A stretch of DNA of 64,000 bases from JACKOB01 sp024234575 (GTDB lineage Bacteria; Pseudomonadota; Gammaproteobacteria; Pseudomonadales; Oleiphilaceae): the NCBI GenBank assembly GCA_051208035.1, contig JBPJFZ010000005.1, forward strand, positions 1 to 64,000, written 5' to 3'. Position numbers and translations under genes: made by a program. Numbering within the stretch: the first letter of the stretch is position 1; each line of letters starts with the position of its first letter. This document shows positions 25,242 through 33,930 of the stretch, piece after piece. The notes under the pieces were generated by a model. That model saw nothing but the letters and a program-made list of their open reading frames with translations, had not been told where the DNA came from and searched no databases.

Positions 25242-27965
25242 ATGACAGCCCCCAACGAACCAACAAACGTGGACAAAATGCATTCCATTGACGACCAGCT
25301 TGTCGACATAAAAAGTCTTAAAGAAAAGCTTGCCCAAGCGGCATCACCCGTGCCTGCAGTAAGGGCAGCATTGACCGCGGCCTCCAATATTTTGGATGAG
25401 CAATTTAAACAAGGTGAAGATGTTCGAAAGCTGGTTGCTGGCCGCGCTATTTTTATGGACCAGGTTTTATCGTTGCTGTGGAACAGATTCTCTTGGGCAG
25501 AAGCTGACGACATCAGCCTGATCGCCGTTGGTGGTTACGGTCGAGGCGAGCTGCATCCTTATTCTGATATCGATCTGCTCATTCTGTCCAAGACTGAATT
25601 TACCGATCAGTATCGGGAAAATATCTCCAGCTTCGTGACGCTGTTGTGGGATCTGCGACTGGATATCGGTCAGAGTGCCAGAACCATGGAAGAGTGCATT
25701 ATCGCGGCAAGAGAAGACGTCACGATTGCCACCAATTTGCTCGAAACCCGAACCATTTCCGGCAACGAAGATTTGCGCAAAGAGCTTCATCAACACGTTT
25801 ACTCTGACGAGATCTACACTGATCGCGCTTATTTTTTGGCGAAGCGGGACGAACAGCGTCAACGCCACGAGAAATATGGGGACACCGAGTACAACCTCGA
25901 ACCCAATCTCAAGGCATCACCTGGCACGCTCCGGGACATTCAGACCATCGGCTGGATTACCAAACGACACTTTGGCAGCGCTTATGTTACCGAACTCAGC
26001 AGCCATCAATTTCTGACAGATGAAGAGCTAAGCACCCTCAGAGATGGTGAAACTTTTCTCTGGCGCATGCGCTATGGTCTGCAAATGCTGGCCAAACGTA
26101 ATGAAAACCGGCTTTTATTCGACCACCAGCGATCTCTCGCCTCCCTTTTAGGGTACAGCAACAACGACAAGAAACTGGCGGTAGAAGCCATGATGAAAGA
26201 GTACTATCGCGTGGTGCTGGCGCTTGCCGAGCTCGCCGATGTTATTCTGCAATACTTTGACGAAGCGATACTTCGAGAAAATGAAGAAATAGAAACAACA
26301 CCGCTGAATAAGCGCTTTCAAATTCGTGGTCGATATATCGAAGCCATAAACACGGGCGTATTCGCTTACGCCCCATACGCTTTGCTGGAAGTCTTTCTAC
26401 TAACCGCACAAAACCCGCAAATCAAAGGTTTCCGCGCTAGCACCATCCGGTCAATCAGAGCACATCGTCATTTGATTAATGATGAGTTTCGCAACAACAT
26501 TACTAATATTTCTTTATTCATGGAAATATTAAAAACACCACACCCGCTGCACCAAACCTTATCGTATATGAAGCGATATAACATTCTTGGAAGATACCTC
26601 CCGGAATTTGGTCAGATCATCGGCCAAATGCAGCACGATCTATTTCATATTTATACCGTGGATGCGCACACGCTGCGGGTCTTAAAGAACATGGTCGAGT
26701 TCCGCCAGCCGGAATCTCAAGAAAAGCATCCGCTGGCCACCAGATTAATCAAACGGCTACCTAAACTTGAGCTTGTCTACATTGCCGGCCTCTATCATGA
26801 CATTGCTAAAGGGCGTGGTGGCGATCATTCTGACCTAGGCGCAGTAGATGCCGAGGCTTTTTGTAAGAAACATCGACTAAGCGAACGTGACACACAGCTA
26901 GTTGCCTGGCTGGTAAAGCACCATTTGTTGATGTCGATTACGGCACAGAAGAAGGACACCCAGGACCCGGAAGTCATCCATCAGTTTGCCCGGGAAGTCC
27001 CCAGCCATGTGCACTTGGACTATCTGTACGTGTTAACTGTTGCGGATATCAGTGCAACTAACCCTACTCTGTGGAATACCTGGCGGTCTACGCTATTGCG
27101 CCAGCTATATCTTGAAGCCAGAAGAGCACTCCGTCGCGGAGTCGATAACCCCATTGACAGAAATGACTGGATTGAAGCAACCAAGCAAGAGGCATTACAA
27201 ATCCTGCTGGAGCAGGACTATAAAAAACGCGATGTAATGAAACTTTGGAAGATGCTTGAAGACGATTACTTCCTGCAGGATTCTACAACCGAGATTGCCT
27301 GGCAGACAGCGGCCATTTTAGCGCATGGCCGCAACCAGGAACCCCTGATATTGATTCGGGATATTCTGGGTAGTGGTAAAAACAGCCACACGCAAATCAT
27401 GGTTTATGTCCGCTCACGTATTGATCTTTTCGCCGCAACAACAGCGGTTCTTGAACAGTTAAATCTCAACATAGTTGACGCGCGCATAAGCTCTTCATTC
27501 GGGCCATTCAGCTTAAGCAGCTTTATCGTTCTCGACGAGCACAATCAATCACTTGCCCGTGACCCATCACGCAAAGAACGTATTCGACAACGTTTATTCG
27601 ATGAACTCGACGACCCGGAAGACTACCCAAGCATTATCAGCCGTCGCACTCCAAGGCAGCTCAAGATGTTCGCCTTTCCGACAGAGGTCACCTTCAGCAA
27701 TGACACCATTAATCAAAGAACAGTAATGGAGGTTATCACCCCTGACCGCCCCGGCTTATTGGCCCGTGTTGGTCTGGTATTGCTAAAACACAACATATCC
27801 TTGGTCAATGCGAAAATCGCAACCCTTGGTGAACGGGTAGAAGACGTTTTCTTTGTCACTGATGAAAACGGCGACCCACTGAGTGATGCACAGATTTGCC
27901 AAACACTGCAGTCTGAGATTTGCACACAATTAGATGAAAACCTAAAAGGAGAGCTTGACCTGTAG
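25242..27965 (+). CDS. glnD: Bifunctional uridylyltransferase/uridylyl-removing enzyme GlnD
   Basis: The nitrogen sensor that adds UMP to, or removes it from, PII proteins in response to glutamine. It has 907 residues: a nucleotidyltransferase domain with GGYGRGELHPYSDID (97-111, metal site at the end), a central HD hydrolase domain with YHDIAKGRGGDHSD near 523, and two C-terminal ACT domains (about 720-800 and 825-900) that bind glutamine. It starts 31 bp after map. Confidence 0.97.
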   Translation: MTAPNEPTNVDKMHSIDDQLVDIKSLKEKLAQAASPVPAVRAALTAASNILDEQFKQGEDVRKLVAGRAIFMDQVLSLLWNRFSWAEADDISLIAVGGYGRGELHPYSDIDLLILSKTEFTDQYRENISSFVTLLWDLRLDIGQSARTMEECIIAAREDVTIATNLLETRTISGNEDLRKELHQHVYSDEIYTDRAYFLAKRDEQRQRHEKYGDTEYNLEPNLKASPGTLRDIQTIGWITKRHFGSAYVTELSSHQFLTDEELSTLRDGETFLWRMRYGLQMLAKRNENRLLFDHQRSLASLLGYSNNDKKLAVEAMMKEYYRVVLALAELADVILQYFDEAILRENEEIETTPLNKRFQIRGRYIEAINTGVFAYAPYALLEVFLLTAQNPQIKGFRASTIRSIRAHRHLINDEFRNNITNISLFMEILKTPHPLHQTLSYMKRYNILGRYLPEFGQIIGQMQHDLFHIYTVDAHTLRVLKNMVEFRQPESQEKHPLATRLIKRLPKLELVYIAGLYHDIAKGRGGDHSDLGAVDAEAFCKKHRLSERDTQLVAWLVKHHLLMSITAQKKDTQDPEVIHQFAREVPSHVHLDYLYVLTVADISATNPTLWNTWRSTLLRQLYLEARRALRRGVDNPIDRNDWIEATKQEALQILLEQDYKKRDVMKLWKMLEDDYFLQDSTTEIAWQTAAILAHGRNQEPLILIRDILGSGKNSHTQIMVYVRSRIDLFAATTAVLEQLNLNIVDARISSSFGPFSLSSFIVLDEHNQSLARDPSRKERIRQRLFDELDDPEDYPSIISRRTPRQLKMFAFPTEVTFSNDTINQRTVMEVITPDRPGLLARVGLVLLKHNISLVNAKIATLGERVEDVFFVTDENGDPLSDAQICQTLQSEICTQLDENLKGELDL

Positions 27966-28039
27966 GCGATACTTCACCAAGGTCGGCGAGGACAGCTGAA
28001 CACCCGGTTAAATGTTCCACCTAATAAACATAACTACGG

Positions 28040-28045
28040 TATAAT
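28040..28045 (+). promoter_or_regulatory. Possible dapC promoter -10
   Basis: A perfect TATAAT lies 54 bp before dapC. The best -35 (TTCCAC at 28015) is at a long 19-bp spacing. A short GCCGC/GCGGC hairpin follows in the presumed leader. A separate promoter after glnD is plausible but unproven. Confidence 0.35.
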
Positions 28046-28099
28046 TTGCCGCCATCTTAAGAGCGGCCTGCCCATCTATTAAAAACTAAATGAATTATT

Positions 28100-29335
28100 A
28101 TGAATTCAGAACTTGAAAAACTACATCCTTACCCGTTCGAGAAACTCACCGCACTGAAAGCAGGCATAACGCCGCCAGCCCATTTAGCGCACATTGCCTT
28201 ATCAATTGGTGAGCCCAAACATAGCTCACCAGCATTTGTTGTGCAGGCATTAGCTGACAACCTTGATAAACTGGCCGTGTACCCGTCAACGAAGGGTATC
28301 CCCGAAATCAGGCAGTCCGTAGCACGCTGGCTCGCAACCAGGTTTTCAATAGAGCCGTCACAGCTCGACCCTGAAAAACATATCCTGCCAGTGAACGGTA
28401 CCCGCGAAGCCTTGTTTGCCATCACGCAAACAATCATAGACCGCACAGCTCAGCAGACCGAAAAACCAGTCGTCATTTCGCCCAACCCTTTTTATCAAAT
28501 CTATGAAGGGGCAGCTTTATTGGCTGGCGCCGAGCCCGTTTATCTTCCCTGTTTGGAAGAAAATAATTTTACTCCCGACTACGACAGCGTACCGGAAGCC
28601 ACTTGGCAGCGCTGTCAAATGGTTTTCATCTGCAGCCCAGGAAACCCAACAGGCTCGGTCACCTCTGCCGACACCTACAAAAAGCTGATTGCGTTGTCAG
28701 ACAAATATGGCTTTGTATTAATCGCTGACGAATGCTACTCAGAAATCTATTGCGATGAAAACGTTAAGCCAATTGGCTTGCTCGAAGTTTGTGCCCAGCT
28801 AGGCAGAAATGATTTTAAAAACTGTCTGGCCTTTCACAGTCTGTCGAAACGATCAAACCTGCCAGGGTTGAGATCAGGCTTTGTAGCTGGAGATGCAGCA
28901 CTGATTGCAAAGTTCTTGCTTTATCGAACTTATCACGGCTGTGCGATGCCCATCCAAGTGCAACTGGCTTCCGCTGCCTGCTGGGACGACGAAGCTCATG
29001 TCCTCAAAAACCGGGTACAATATCGGAAAAAATTCAGTCAGGTGCTTGCGATACTGCGTGACGTAATGGATGTGCAACAAACCGACGCCAGCTTTTACCT
29101 GTGGCCGAAAACCACGATAGACGAAGAAACCTTCGCCAAAGAATTGTTTAAGCAACAGAATGTGACGGTACTACCCGGTAGCTTTCTTTCAAGGGAAGTT
29201 AATGGCGTCAACCCCGGAAAAAAACGCATCAGAATCGCCCTGGTGGCATCCGTTGAAGAGTGTGTTGAGGCCGCCAAACGTATCCGTCAGTTTATCCTGG
29301 AAAACAATCTGCAAACCGGCCAACAAGCCCATTAA
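28100..29335 (+). CDS. dapC: Succinyldiaminopimelate transaminase
   Basis: A PLP aminotransferase (fold type I) making N-succinyl-diaminopimelate in the succinylase branch to DAP and lysine. It has 411 residues. It shows SPNPFYQIYEG, the substrate-loop sequence CSPGNPTG, and the Schiff-base Lys in SLSKRSNLPGLRSGF (about residue 250). The assignment to dapC rather than another aminotransferase rests on the sequence and on dapD and dapE following within 1.6 kb. Confidence 0.92.
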   Translation: MNSELEKLHPYPFEKLTALKAGITPPAHLAHIALSIGEPKHSSPAFVVQALADNLDKLAVYPSTKGIPEIRQSVARWLATRFSIEPSQLDPEKHILPVNGTREALFAITQTIIDRTAQQTEKPVVISPNPFYQIYEGAALLAGAEPVYLPCLEENNFTPDYDSVPEATWQRCQMVFICSPGNPTGSVTSADTYKKLIALSDKYGFVLIADECYSEIYCDENVKPIGLLEVCAQLGRNDFKNCLAFHSLSKRSNLPGLRSGFVAGDAALIAKFLLYRTYHGCAMPIQVQLASAACWDDEAHVLKNRVQYRKKFSQVLAILRDVMDVQQTDASFYLWPKTTIDEETFAKELFKQQNVTVLPGSFLSREVNGVNPGKKRIRIALVASVEECVEAAKRIRQFILENNLQTGQQAH

Positions 29336-29365
29336 ATCCAATCGTAAAGAAGGAATGGTTCTCGC

Positions 29366-29728
29366 ATGCAAAAAGTAACCATGTATGGCATTAAAGCCTG
29401 CGATACGGTAAAGAAAGCAAGAGTATGGCTAGACACAAAAGGCATTGATTATGAGTTTATCGACTTCAAAAAAACGCCGCCTGACGAAGCCTTGCTTAAC
29501 AAATGGATTCATGCCGCCGGGCTTGAGACCGTGGTTAACAAACGCGGCACAACCTGGCGAAAACTAACAACAGACCAGCAGCAAAATATATTCAGCGCCG
29601 GTTTACTTGCGCCGTTAATGGAAAACCCAAGTACCATAAAGCGCCCAGTATTAGAAACAGAAAACGGCATTTATTTTGGTTTCAAACCAGATCTTTACGA
29701 GAAAGCTCTGACGACAGCGACCGAGTAA
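29366..29728 (+). CDS. ArsC/Spx-family thioredoxin-fold protein (YffB-like)
   Basis: It has 120 residues. The N-terminal Cys12 in GIKACDTVKKA is a lone cysteine without a CXXC partner, as in the YffB branch of the arsenate-reductase family; NKRGTTWRKL is also typical. The biochemical role of this branch is unsettled, although glutathione-linked reduction has been proposed. It sits between dapC and dapD, the same place as in Pseudomonas, so it is probably co-expressed with the lysine genes. Confidence 0.85.
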   Translation: MQKVTMYGIKACDTVKKARVWLDTKGIDYEFIDFKKTPPDEALLNKWIHAAGLETVVNKRGTTWRKLTTDQQQNIFSAGLLAPLMENPSTIKRPVLETENGIYFGFKPDLYEKALTTATE

Positions 29729-29791
29729 CTAACGTAATATCCAACAGATACCCTTAAGATTTTAATTAACACAGTTAAAAAGGTACGAACA

Positions 29792-30820
29792 ATGAGCTAC
29801 GCATTTGCCATCGGAGTAGGAACGCAAAACAATCAACAGGAATGGCTTGAGGTTTACTTCCCTCGTCCACTGCTAAACCCGGAGCAGGGAATCGTTACTG
29901 CCGTCAGTGAAAGCCTGAACTACAGCGGTGGCAACCAGGCTATTGAAGTGGATGCAGACCGACTTTCGAGACTCGCAGATGCACTGTCTGCTGGTGGCTA
30001 CGCTGACCAGGCAGAACTCGCTAACCAGTGCAAAGACAGCGAGCGGCCAGTCGTCGTTACGATTCTTGCAAACGACGAGAAAGCCAGTACAACTCCCGAG
30101 GTATACCTCAAACTGCATTTGCTCAGCCATAGATTGGTTAAGCCACACGGCGTTAACCTGGAAGGCATCTTTGGCCTGCTGCCAAATGTCGCCTGGACTA
30201 ACCAGGGGGCGATTGACCTGACCGAGTTACCGCAAAGACAACTGCAAGCACGGTTGGCAAATACTCAGGTTGAAGTTAAATCGGTAGATAAGTTCCCACA
30301 AATGACAGATTACGTCGTCCCTGCTGGCGTACGTATCGCTGACACAGCCAGGGTACGCCTAGGCGCCTATGTGGGCGAAGGCACAACCATCATGCACGAA
30401 GGCTTTGTTAACTTTAATGCCGGCACCGTAGGGACATCCATGGTCGAAGGAAGAATCTCGGCAGGTGTACTGGTAGGCAAAGGCTCAGATCTTGGTGGCG
30501 GCTGCTCAACAATGGGCACACTTTCTGGTGGCGGCAACATCATTATATCTGTGGGCGAAAACTGTCTTTTGGGTGCTAACGCGGGCATCGGCATTCCTCT
30601 AGGTGATCGCTGCACGGTTGAAGCAGGACTTTACATTACCGCAGGAACCAAAGTGGTATTGCTGGATGACCAAAACCAGGTCGTTGAAAGCGTTAAAGCC
30701 CGAGACCTGGCCAATAAGTCCGATCTACTCTTCCGTCGAAATTCAATCAACGGACAAGTAGAGTGCAAAACCAACAAAACCGCTATCGAACTGAATGCAG
30801 AGCTTCATGCCAATAACTAA
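29792..30820 (+). CDS. dapD: Tetrahydrodipicolinate N-succinyltransferase, long form
   Basis: Adds succinyl from succinyl-CoA to tetrahydrodipicolinate. Its 342 residues correspond to the longer Pseudomonas-type enzyme rather than the roughly 274-residue E. coli form. The C-terminal half is a left-handed beta helix (RIADTARVRLGAYVGEGTTI onward, about 175-300) with the glycine-rich GKGSDLGGGCSTMGTLSGGG. A stem-loop follows the gene. Confidence 0.94.
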   Translation: MSYAFAIGVGTQNNQQEWLEVYFPRPLLNPEQGIVTAVSESLNYSGGNQAIEVDADRLSRLADALSAGGYADQAELANQCKDSERPVVVTILANDEKASTTPEVYLKLHLLSHRLVKPHGVNLEGIFGLLPNVAWTNQGAIDLTELPQRQLQARLANTQVEVKSVDKFPQMTDYVVPAGVRIADTARVRLGAYVGEGTTIMHEGFVNFNAGTVGTSMVEGRISAGVLVGKGSDLGGGCSTMGTLSGGGNIIISVGENCLLGANAGIGIPLGDRCTVEAGLYITAGTKVVLLDDQNQVVESVKARDLANKSDLLFRRNSINGQVECKTNKTAIELNAELHANN

Positions 30821-30849
30821 ACCGGCATGATTTTTGATCAGTTTTAAAC

Positions 30850-30878
30850 AATAAGGGGGGGTGCAGGCCCTCCTTATT
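30850..30878 (+). other. Stem-loop between dapD and dapE
   Basis: AATAAGG (30850-30856) pairs with CCTTATT (30872-30878), with G-run/CCC pairing inside, but no T tract follows. It may be an mRNA-stabilising or processing hairpin rather than a terminator, since dapE lies 35 bp further on. Confidence 0.5.
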
Positions 30879-30912
30879 CTCAACACGAAACAGACAACAG
30901 CAAGGCCACCCT

Positions 30913-32094
30913 ATGACTGACAGCCAACCCTCTTTCGAATTGACGCGAGACGTCAAGGGCTATTCGGAAACTGCCTATCTAACTGCCGACCTGATCAGGC
31001 TTGCTTCCGTCACACCAAACGATGCAGGCTGCCAGGAACTGTTAATTGAAAGGTTAGAGGCACTGGGCTTTGTCGTTGAAAGAATGCAATTTGAAGAAGT
31101 AACCAACTTGTGGGCAAGAAAAGGAACAGATGGGCCACTACTTGCCTTTGCAGGCCATACAGATGTAGTACCTACCGGTCCTGAAGCAAAGTGGAGTTCA
31201 GCTCCTTTCATACCAACCGTTAAGGCAGATGGTCATTTATACGGCCGAGGCACTGCGGACATGAAAGGCAGTATCGCCGCATTCATCACCGCCACAGAGC
31301 GCTTTCTTGCAGCCAACCCTCATCATCAGGGCTCCATCGCCTACCTGATTACCAGTGATGAAGAAGGGCCCGCCCACAATGGCACAGTCAAAGTGATCGA
31401 AACGCTTGAAGCACGAAATGAGAAAATCGACTGGTGCCTTATTGGTGAACCCTCCAGCACAAATACCCTGGGAGACGTTATCAAAAACGGCCGCAGAGGA
31501 TCATTACACGGCAACCTCACCATTAAAGGTATTCAGGGACACGTGGCTTACCCTCACCTGGCAGCCAACCCTGTGCATTTGGCCGTACCCGCGCTATTGG
31601 ATCTTTCTACAGAAGTGTGGGATCAGGGTAATGAATTTTTCCCGGCAACGACGTTTCAGATCACTAATATCCATGCAGGAACGGGATCAACCAACGTTAT
31701 TCCCGGCGAAAAAGAAGTCATGTTTAACTTTCGCTTCTGTACCGAATTAACGGAAGATGACATCAAAAGCCGTGTTACTGCCATTCTCGACAAACACAAA
31801 CTAAACTATGACCTGCACTGGCATTTAAGTGGCCTGCCTTTTCTGACTCAACCCGGGCCATTGGTTCATGCAGCGGTCGCTGCCATCAAAGAAGTCACCG
31901 GTACCGATGCAGAGCTGTCGACAACCGGTGGCACATCTGATGGCCGATTCATTGCGCCAACAGGAGCCCGAGTGCTTGAACTAGGGCCAATCAATGCCAC
32001 CATTCACAAACTAGATGAATGTGTTTGCATCAAAGACCTGGATAAGTTGTCGGACGTCTACGAACGCATCATGCAAAAGCTACTGGCAAGCTAA
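30913..32094 (+). CDS. dapE: Succinyl-diaminopimelate desuccinylase
   Basis: A di-zinc M20 hydrolase releasing succinate to give L,L-diaminopimelate. It has 393 residues, about 15 more at the N-terminus than usual. The metal sites are visible: FAGHTDVVPTG, RGTADMKGS and the catalytic Glu in TSDEEGPA. The C-terminal GGTSDGRFIAPTGARVLELG is diagnostic. Confidence 0.96.
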   Translation: MTDSQPSFELTRDVKGYSETAYLTADLIRLASVTPNDAGCQELLIERLEALGFVVERMQFEEVTNLWARKGTDGPLLAFAGHTDVVPTGPEAKWSSAPFIPTVKADGHLYGRGTADMKGSIAAFITATERFLAANPHHQGSIAYLITSDEEGPAHNGTVKVIETLEARNEKIDWCLIGEPSSTNTLGDVIKNGRRGSLHGNLTIKGIQGHVAYPHLAANPVHLAVPALLDLSTEVWDQGNEFFPATTFQITNIHAGTGSTNVIPGEKEVMFNFRFCTELTEDDIKSRVTAILDKHKLNYDLHWHLSGLPFLTQPGPLVHAAVAAIKEVTGTDAELSTTGGTSDGRFIAPTGARVLELGPINATIHKLDECVCIKDLDKLSDVYERIMQKLLAS

Positions 32095-32096
32095 CA

Positions 32097-32336
32097 ATGG
32101 AATCAGCAAGAGACGCACAAAACCGATACTTTAAAACATTTATCATTGGTGCGATTCTTTGCGCTGGAGGACTTTGCGCGCTCATGCTTTTAGAAATTCA
32201 CTTGCCCGAAAGCGAAAAGCGAGAGTGGTTTTCTTTGGCCGCTCTGATTGTCTCTGCCATAGGTGGCATTTTTGCCTTCAAAGGTTATATTTCTTTAGCA
32301 ATTATTCGCTTTAAGCATTTTATCGACAGTAAATAA
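32097..32336 (+). CDS. Small two-helix membrane protein
   Basis: It has 79 residues and starts two bases after the dapE stop, so it is translationally coupled. Two hydrophobic helices (about 14-32 and 44-67) flank a short charged loop (PESEKREW). No family is recognised. The position suggests co-expression with dapE but gives no function. Confidence 0.6.
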   Translation: MESARDAQNRYFKTFIIGAILCAGGLCALMLLEIHLPESEKREWFSLAALIVSAIGGIFAFKGYISLAIIRFKHFIDSK

Positions 32337-32390
32337 CAGCCTATATTTGCGCCCACACACCACTTTTACAAATTCCAGAGAAATCACTAA

Positions 32391-32780
32391 ATGACTTCAA
32401 ATACCCAGTCAGACATAGAAATCTATATCAAAGACTGCACAATCGATGTAATCAAAGAGTGGTTAGAAACACGCTTAGGCCCTGTCACTCAGATTAAACA
32501 GGGAAAAAATATACAGCTGTTCAAATGCTCTTACGAATCTAAAGAACTCATCATCGAAGTCTTGGCAGAAGCTGTAGGGAAGCGTTTTACCTGTGTCTGG
32601 TTTCAATCTTCTGACACCCCTTGGAATACTGATCTTGAGTGCGCCAGAGATGCATTCGCTGCTTTAAACACAGAAATACGCTGCTCAGAAGGTAACTGGT
32701 CAGAAGAAGAAGCCATTCCCGAACAGCAATTGTGGTGGCGCATTAATGTGGATGGCGAAAAACAGGTAGTTTGGAACTAG
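32391..32780 (+). CDS. Uncharacterised conserved-looking protein
   Basis: It has 129 residues, is soluble and acidic, and ends VVWN. It contains WFQSSDTPWNTDLECARDA, with several Trp. I do not recognise the family. It is followed by a strong terminator, which supports its being the last gene of the dap transcript. Confidence 0.6.
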   Translation: MTSNTQSDIEIYIKDCTIDVIKEWLETRLGPVTQIKQGKNIQLFKCSYESKELIIEVLAEAVGKRFTCVWFQSSDTPWNTDLECARDAFAALNTEIRCSEGNWSEEEAIPEQQLWWRINVDGEKQVVWN

Positions 32781-32811
32781 CGCTTGCGCACATGGTAAAG
32801 AAATGCCAACG

Positions 32812-32843
32812 AAAAAGCCTCGTAACATAACGAGGCTTTTTTG
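32812..32843 (+). terminator. Strong intrinsic terminator after the dap operon
   Basis: AAAAAGCCTCGT pairs with ACGAGGCTTTTT around a short loop, followed by further T residues. The A and T tracts on both sides make it bidirectional, so it can also end the convergent cold-shock-domain gene. Confidence 0.85.
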
Positions 32844-32866
32844 TTTTATATTGCTTTACTTTAATG

Positions 32867-33382
32867 TCACTCTTTAAGCACGGAAACGTTTTCGGCCTGC
32901 AAGCCCTTATCACCTTCAGTGACACTAAAGCGGACAGGTTGCCCCTGGCGCAGGCTTCTGTGACCTCTGCCACGAATAGAACGAAAGTGAACGAAAATAT
33001 CTTCGCCATTTTCGCGGGTAATAAAACCAAAACCTTTATTCACGTTAAACCACTTAACGGTGCCGGCTTCACGTTCATCATCGCCAGCCATTTCTTCATC
33101 GTCATCATCACCCTCATCTAAAACAGGTTGAGATGATGATTTTCCAGTAGTCAAAAACGACACAACACAGGCTGCCGCCAAGAAAAGCAGTGCGGATAAA
33201 ACATAAACGATAATACCCGTAGCGGTGCCGAGATAGCTTAACAGTCCAGAAACACCGGCCGTATCAACAGAACCAAACCTGAAATCTGCATCAACGCCAC
33301 TCACAATTAAAGCGAGTATTATGGGTGATGGTATTGAAACCAATAATGCCATTAAAAAAATACGCGAAGACTGATTACTCAT
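32867..33382 (-). CDS. Membrane-anchored cold-shock-domain protein
   Basis: It has 171 residues. Two hydrophobic helices (about 9-28 and 52-77) are followed by an acidic linker (VLDEGDDDDEEMAGDDE) and a complete cold-shock domain (about 107-171) starting GTVKWFNVNKGFGFI (RNP1) with DIFVHF (RNP2). The RNA/DNA-binding domain would face the cytoplasm from the inner membrane. Ordinary Csp proteins are only about 70 residues and soluble. TTGAGG lies before the ATG. The role is not known to me; RNA handling at the membrane is an inference. Confidence 0.8.
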   Translation of the reverse strand: MSNQSSRIFLMALLVSIPSPIILALIVSGVDADFRFGSVDTAGVSGLLSYLGTATGIIVYVLSALLFLAAACVVSFLTTGKSSSQPVLDEGDDDDEEMAGDDEREAGTVKWFNVNKGFGFITRENGEDIFVHFRSIRGRGHRSLRQGQPVRFSVTEGDKGLQAENVSVLKE

Positions 33383-33692
33383 TCAAAAACCTCAAGTCAT
33401 ACATGAATTAAAAACAAATAGAAAATAGAGAAGGTGGAGATACGGTAATCAACCTCTAAGGCTGTCGGACAACGACGACCTGTATCGGACTAAGCAGAAA
33501 TAACCATTGATACTATCTTATGCATTTTCAGCCACGTACACATTTGCAACTGATTTAACGCACCTCCCCTCAGATGCCAGACAACCAACAAACACTAGGT
33601 TTTATTTTTTATAGTTGGCGGCACGCGGTATCATATCAAATAAGAATGAAAACTGCGCTTTTTAAAAATATGGATTGATTAAGGGGAAATAA
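33383..33692. other. 310-bp gap between divergent cold-shock gene and slyX
   Basis: AT-rich, with no open frame or RNA gene I can support. It must hold the two promoters, but no pair of hexamers is convincing. slyX has a strong ribosome site (AAGGGG) at the right end. Confidence 0.4.
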
Positions 33693-33920
33693 ATGCAGGA
33701 TAAAAATGGCAGCACAATTGAACAAGAAACAATCATTAACATCGAAACCAGGCTAGCCTTTCAGGAAGACCTGCTCGATGCCCTCAACAAGACAGTATCT
33801 GACCAGCAAAAACAGATAGAACAATTATGGAACGCTAACCGAACACTTAAGCAGCAACTTGAGAAAATGCACTTCGAGTCTGATAACAACCAAGACAACA
33901 GCCCGCCACCTCATTATTAA
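33693..33920 (+). CDS. slyX: SlyX family coiled-coil protein
   Basis: It has 75 residues. Most of it is one coiled coil (about 10-60, IETRLAFQEDLLDALNKTV and following), and it ends in the conserved PPPHY tail of SlyX. The cellular role is poorly known. It has a strong ribosome site and converges on the mannose-1-phosphate guanylyltransferase gene, ending 10 bp from it. Confidence 0.88.
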   Translation: MQDKNGSTIEQETIINIETRLAFQEDLLDALNKTVSDQQKQIEQLWNANRTLKQQLEKMHFESDNNQDNSPPPHY

Positions 33921-33930
33921 AAATGACCAG

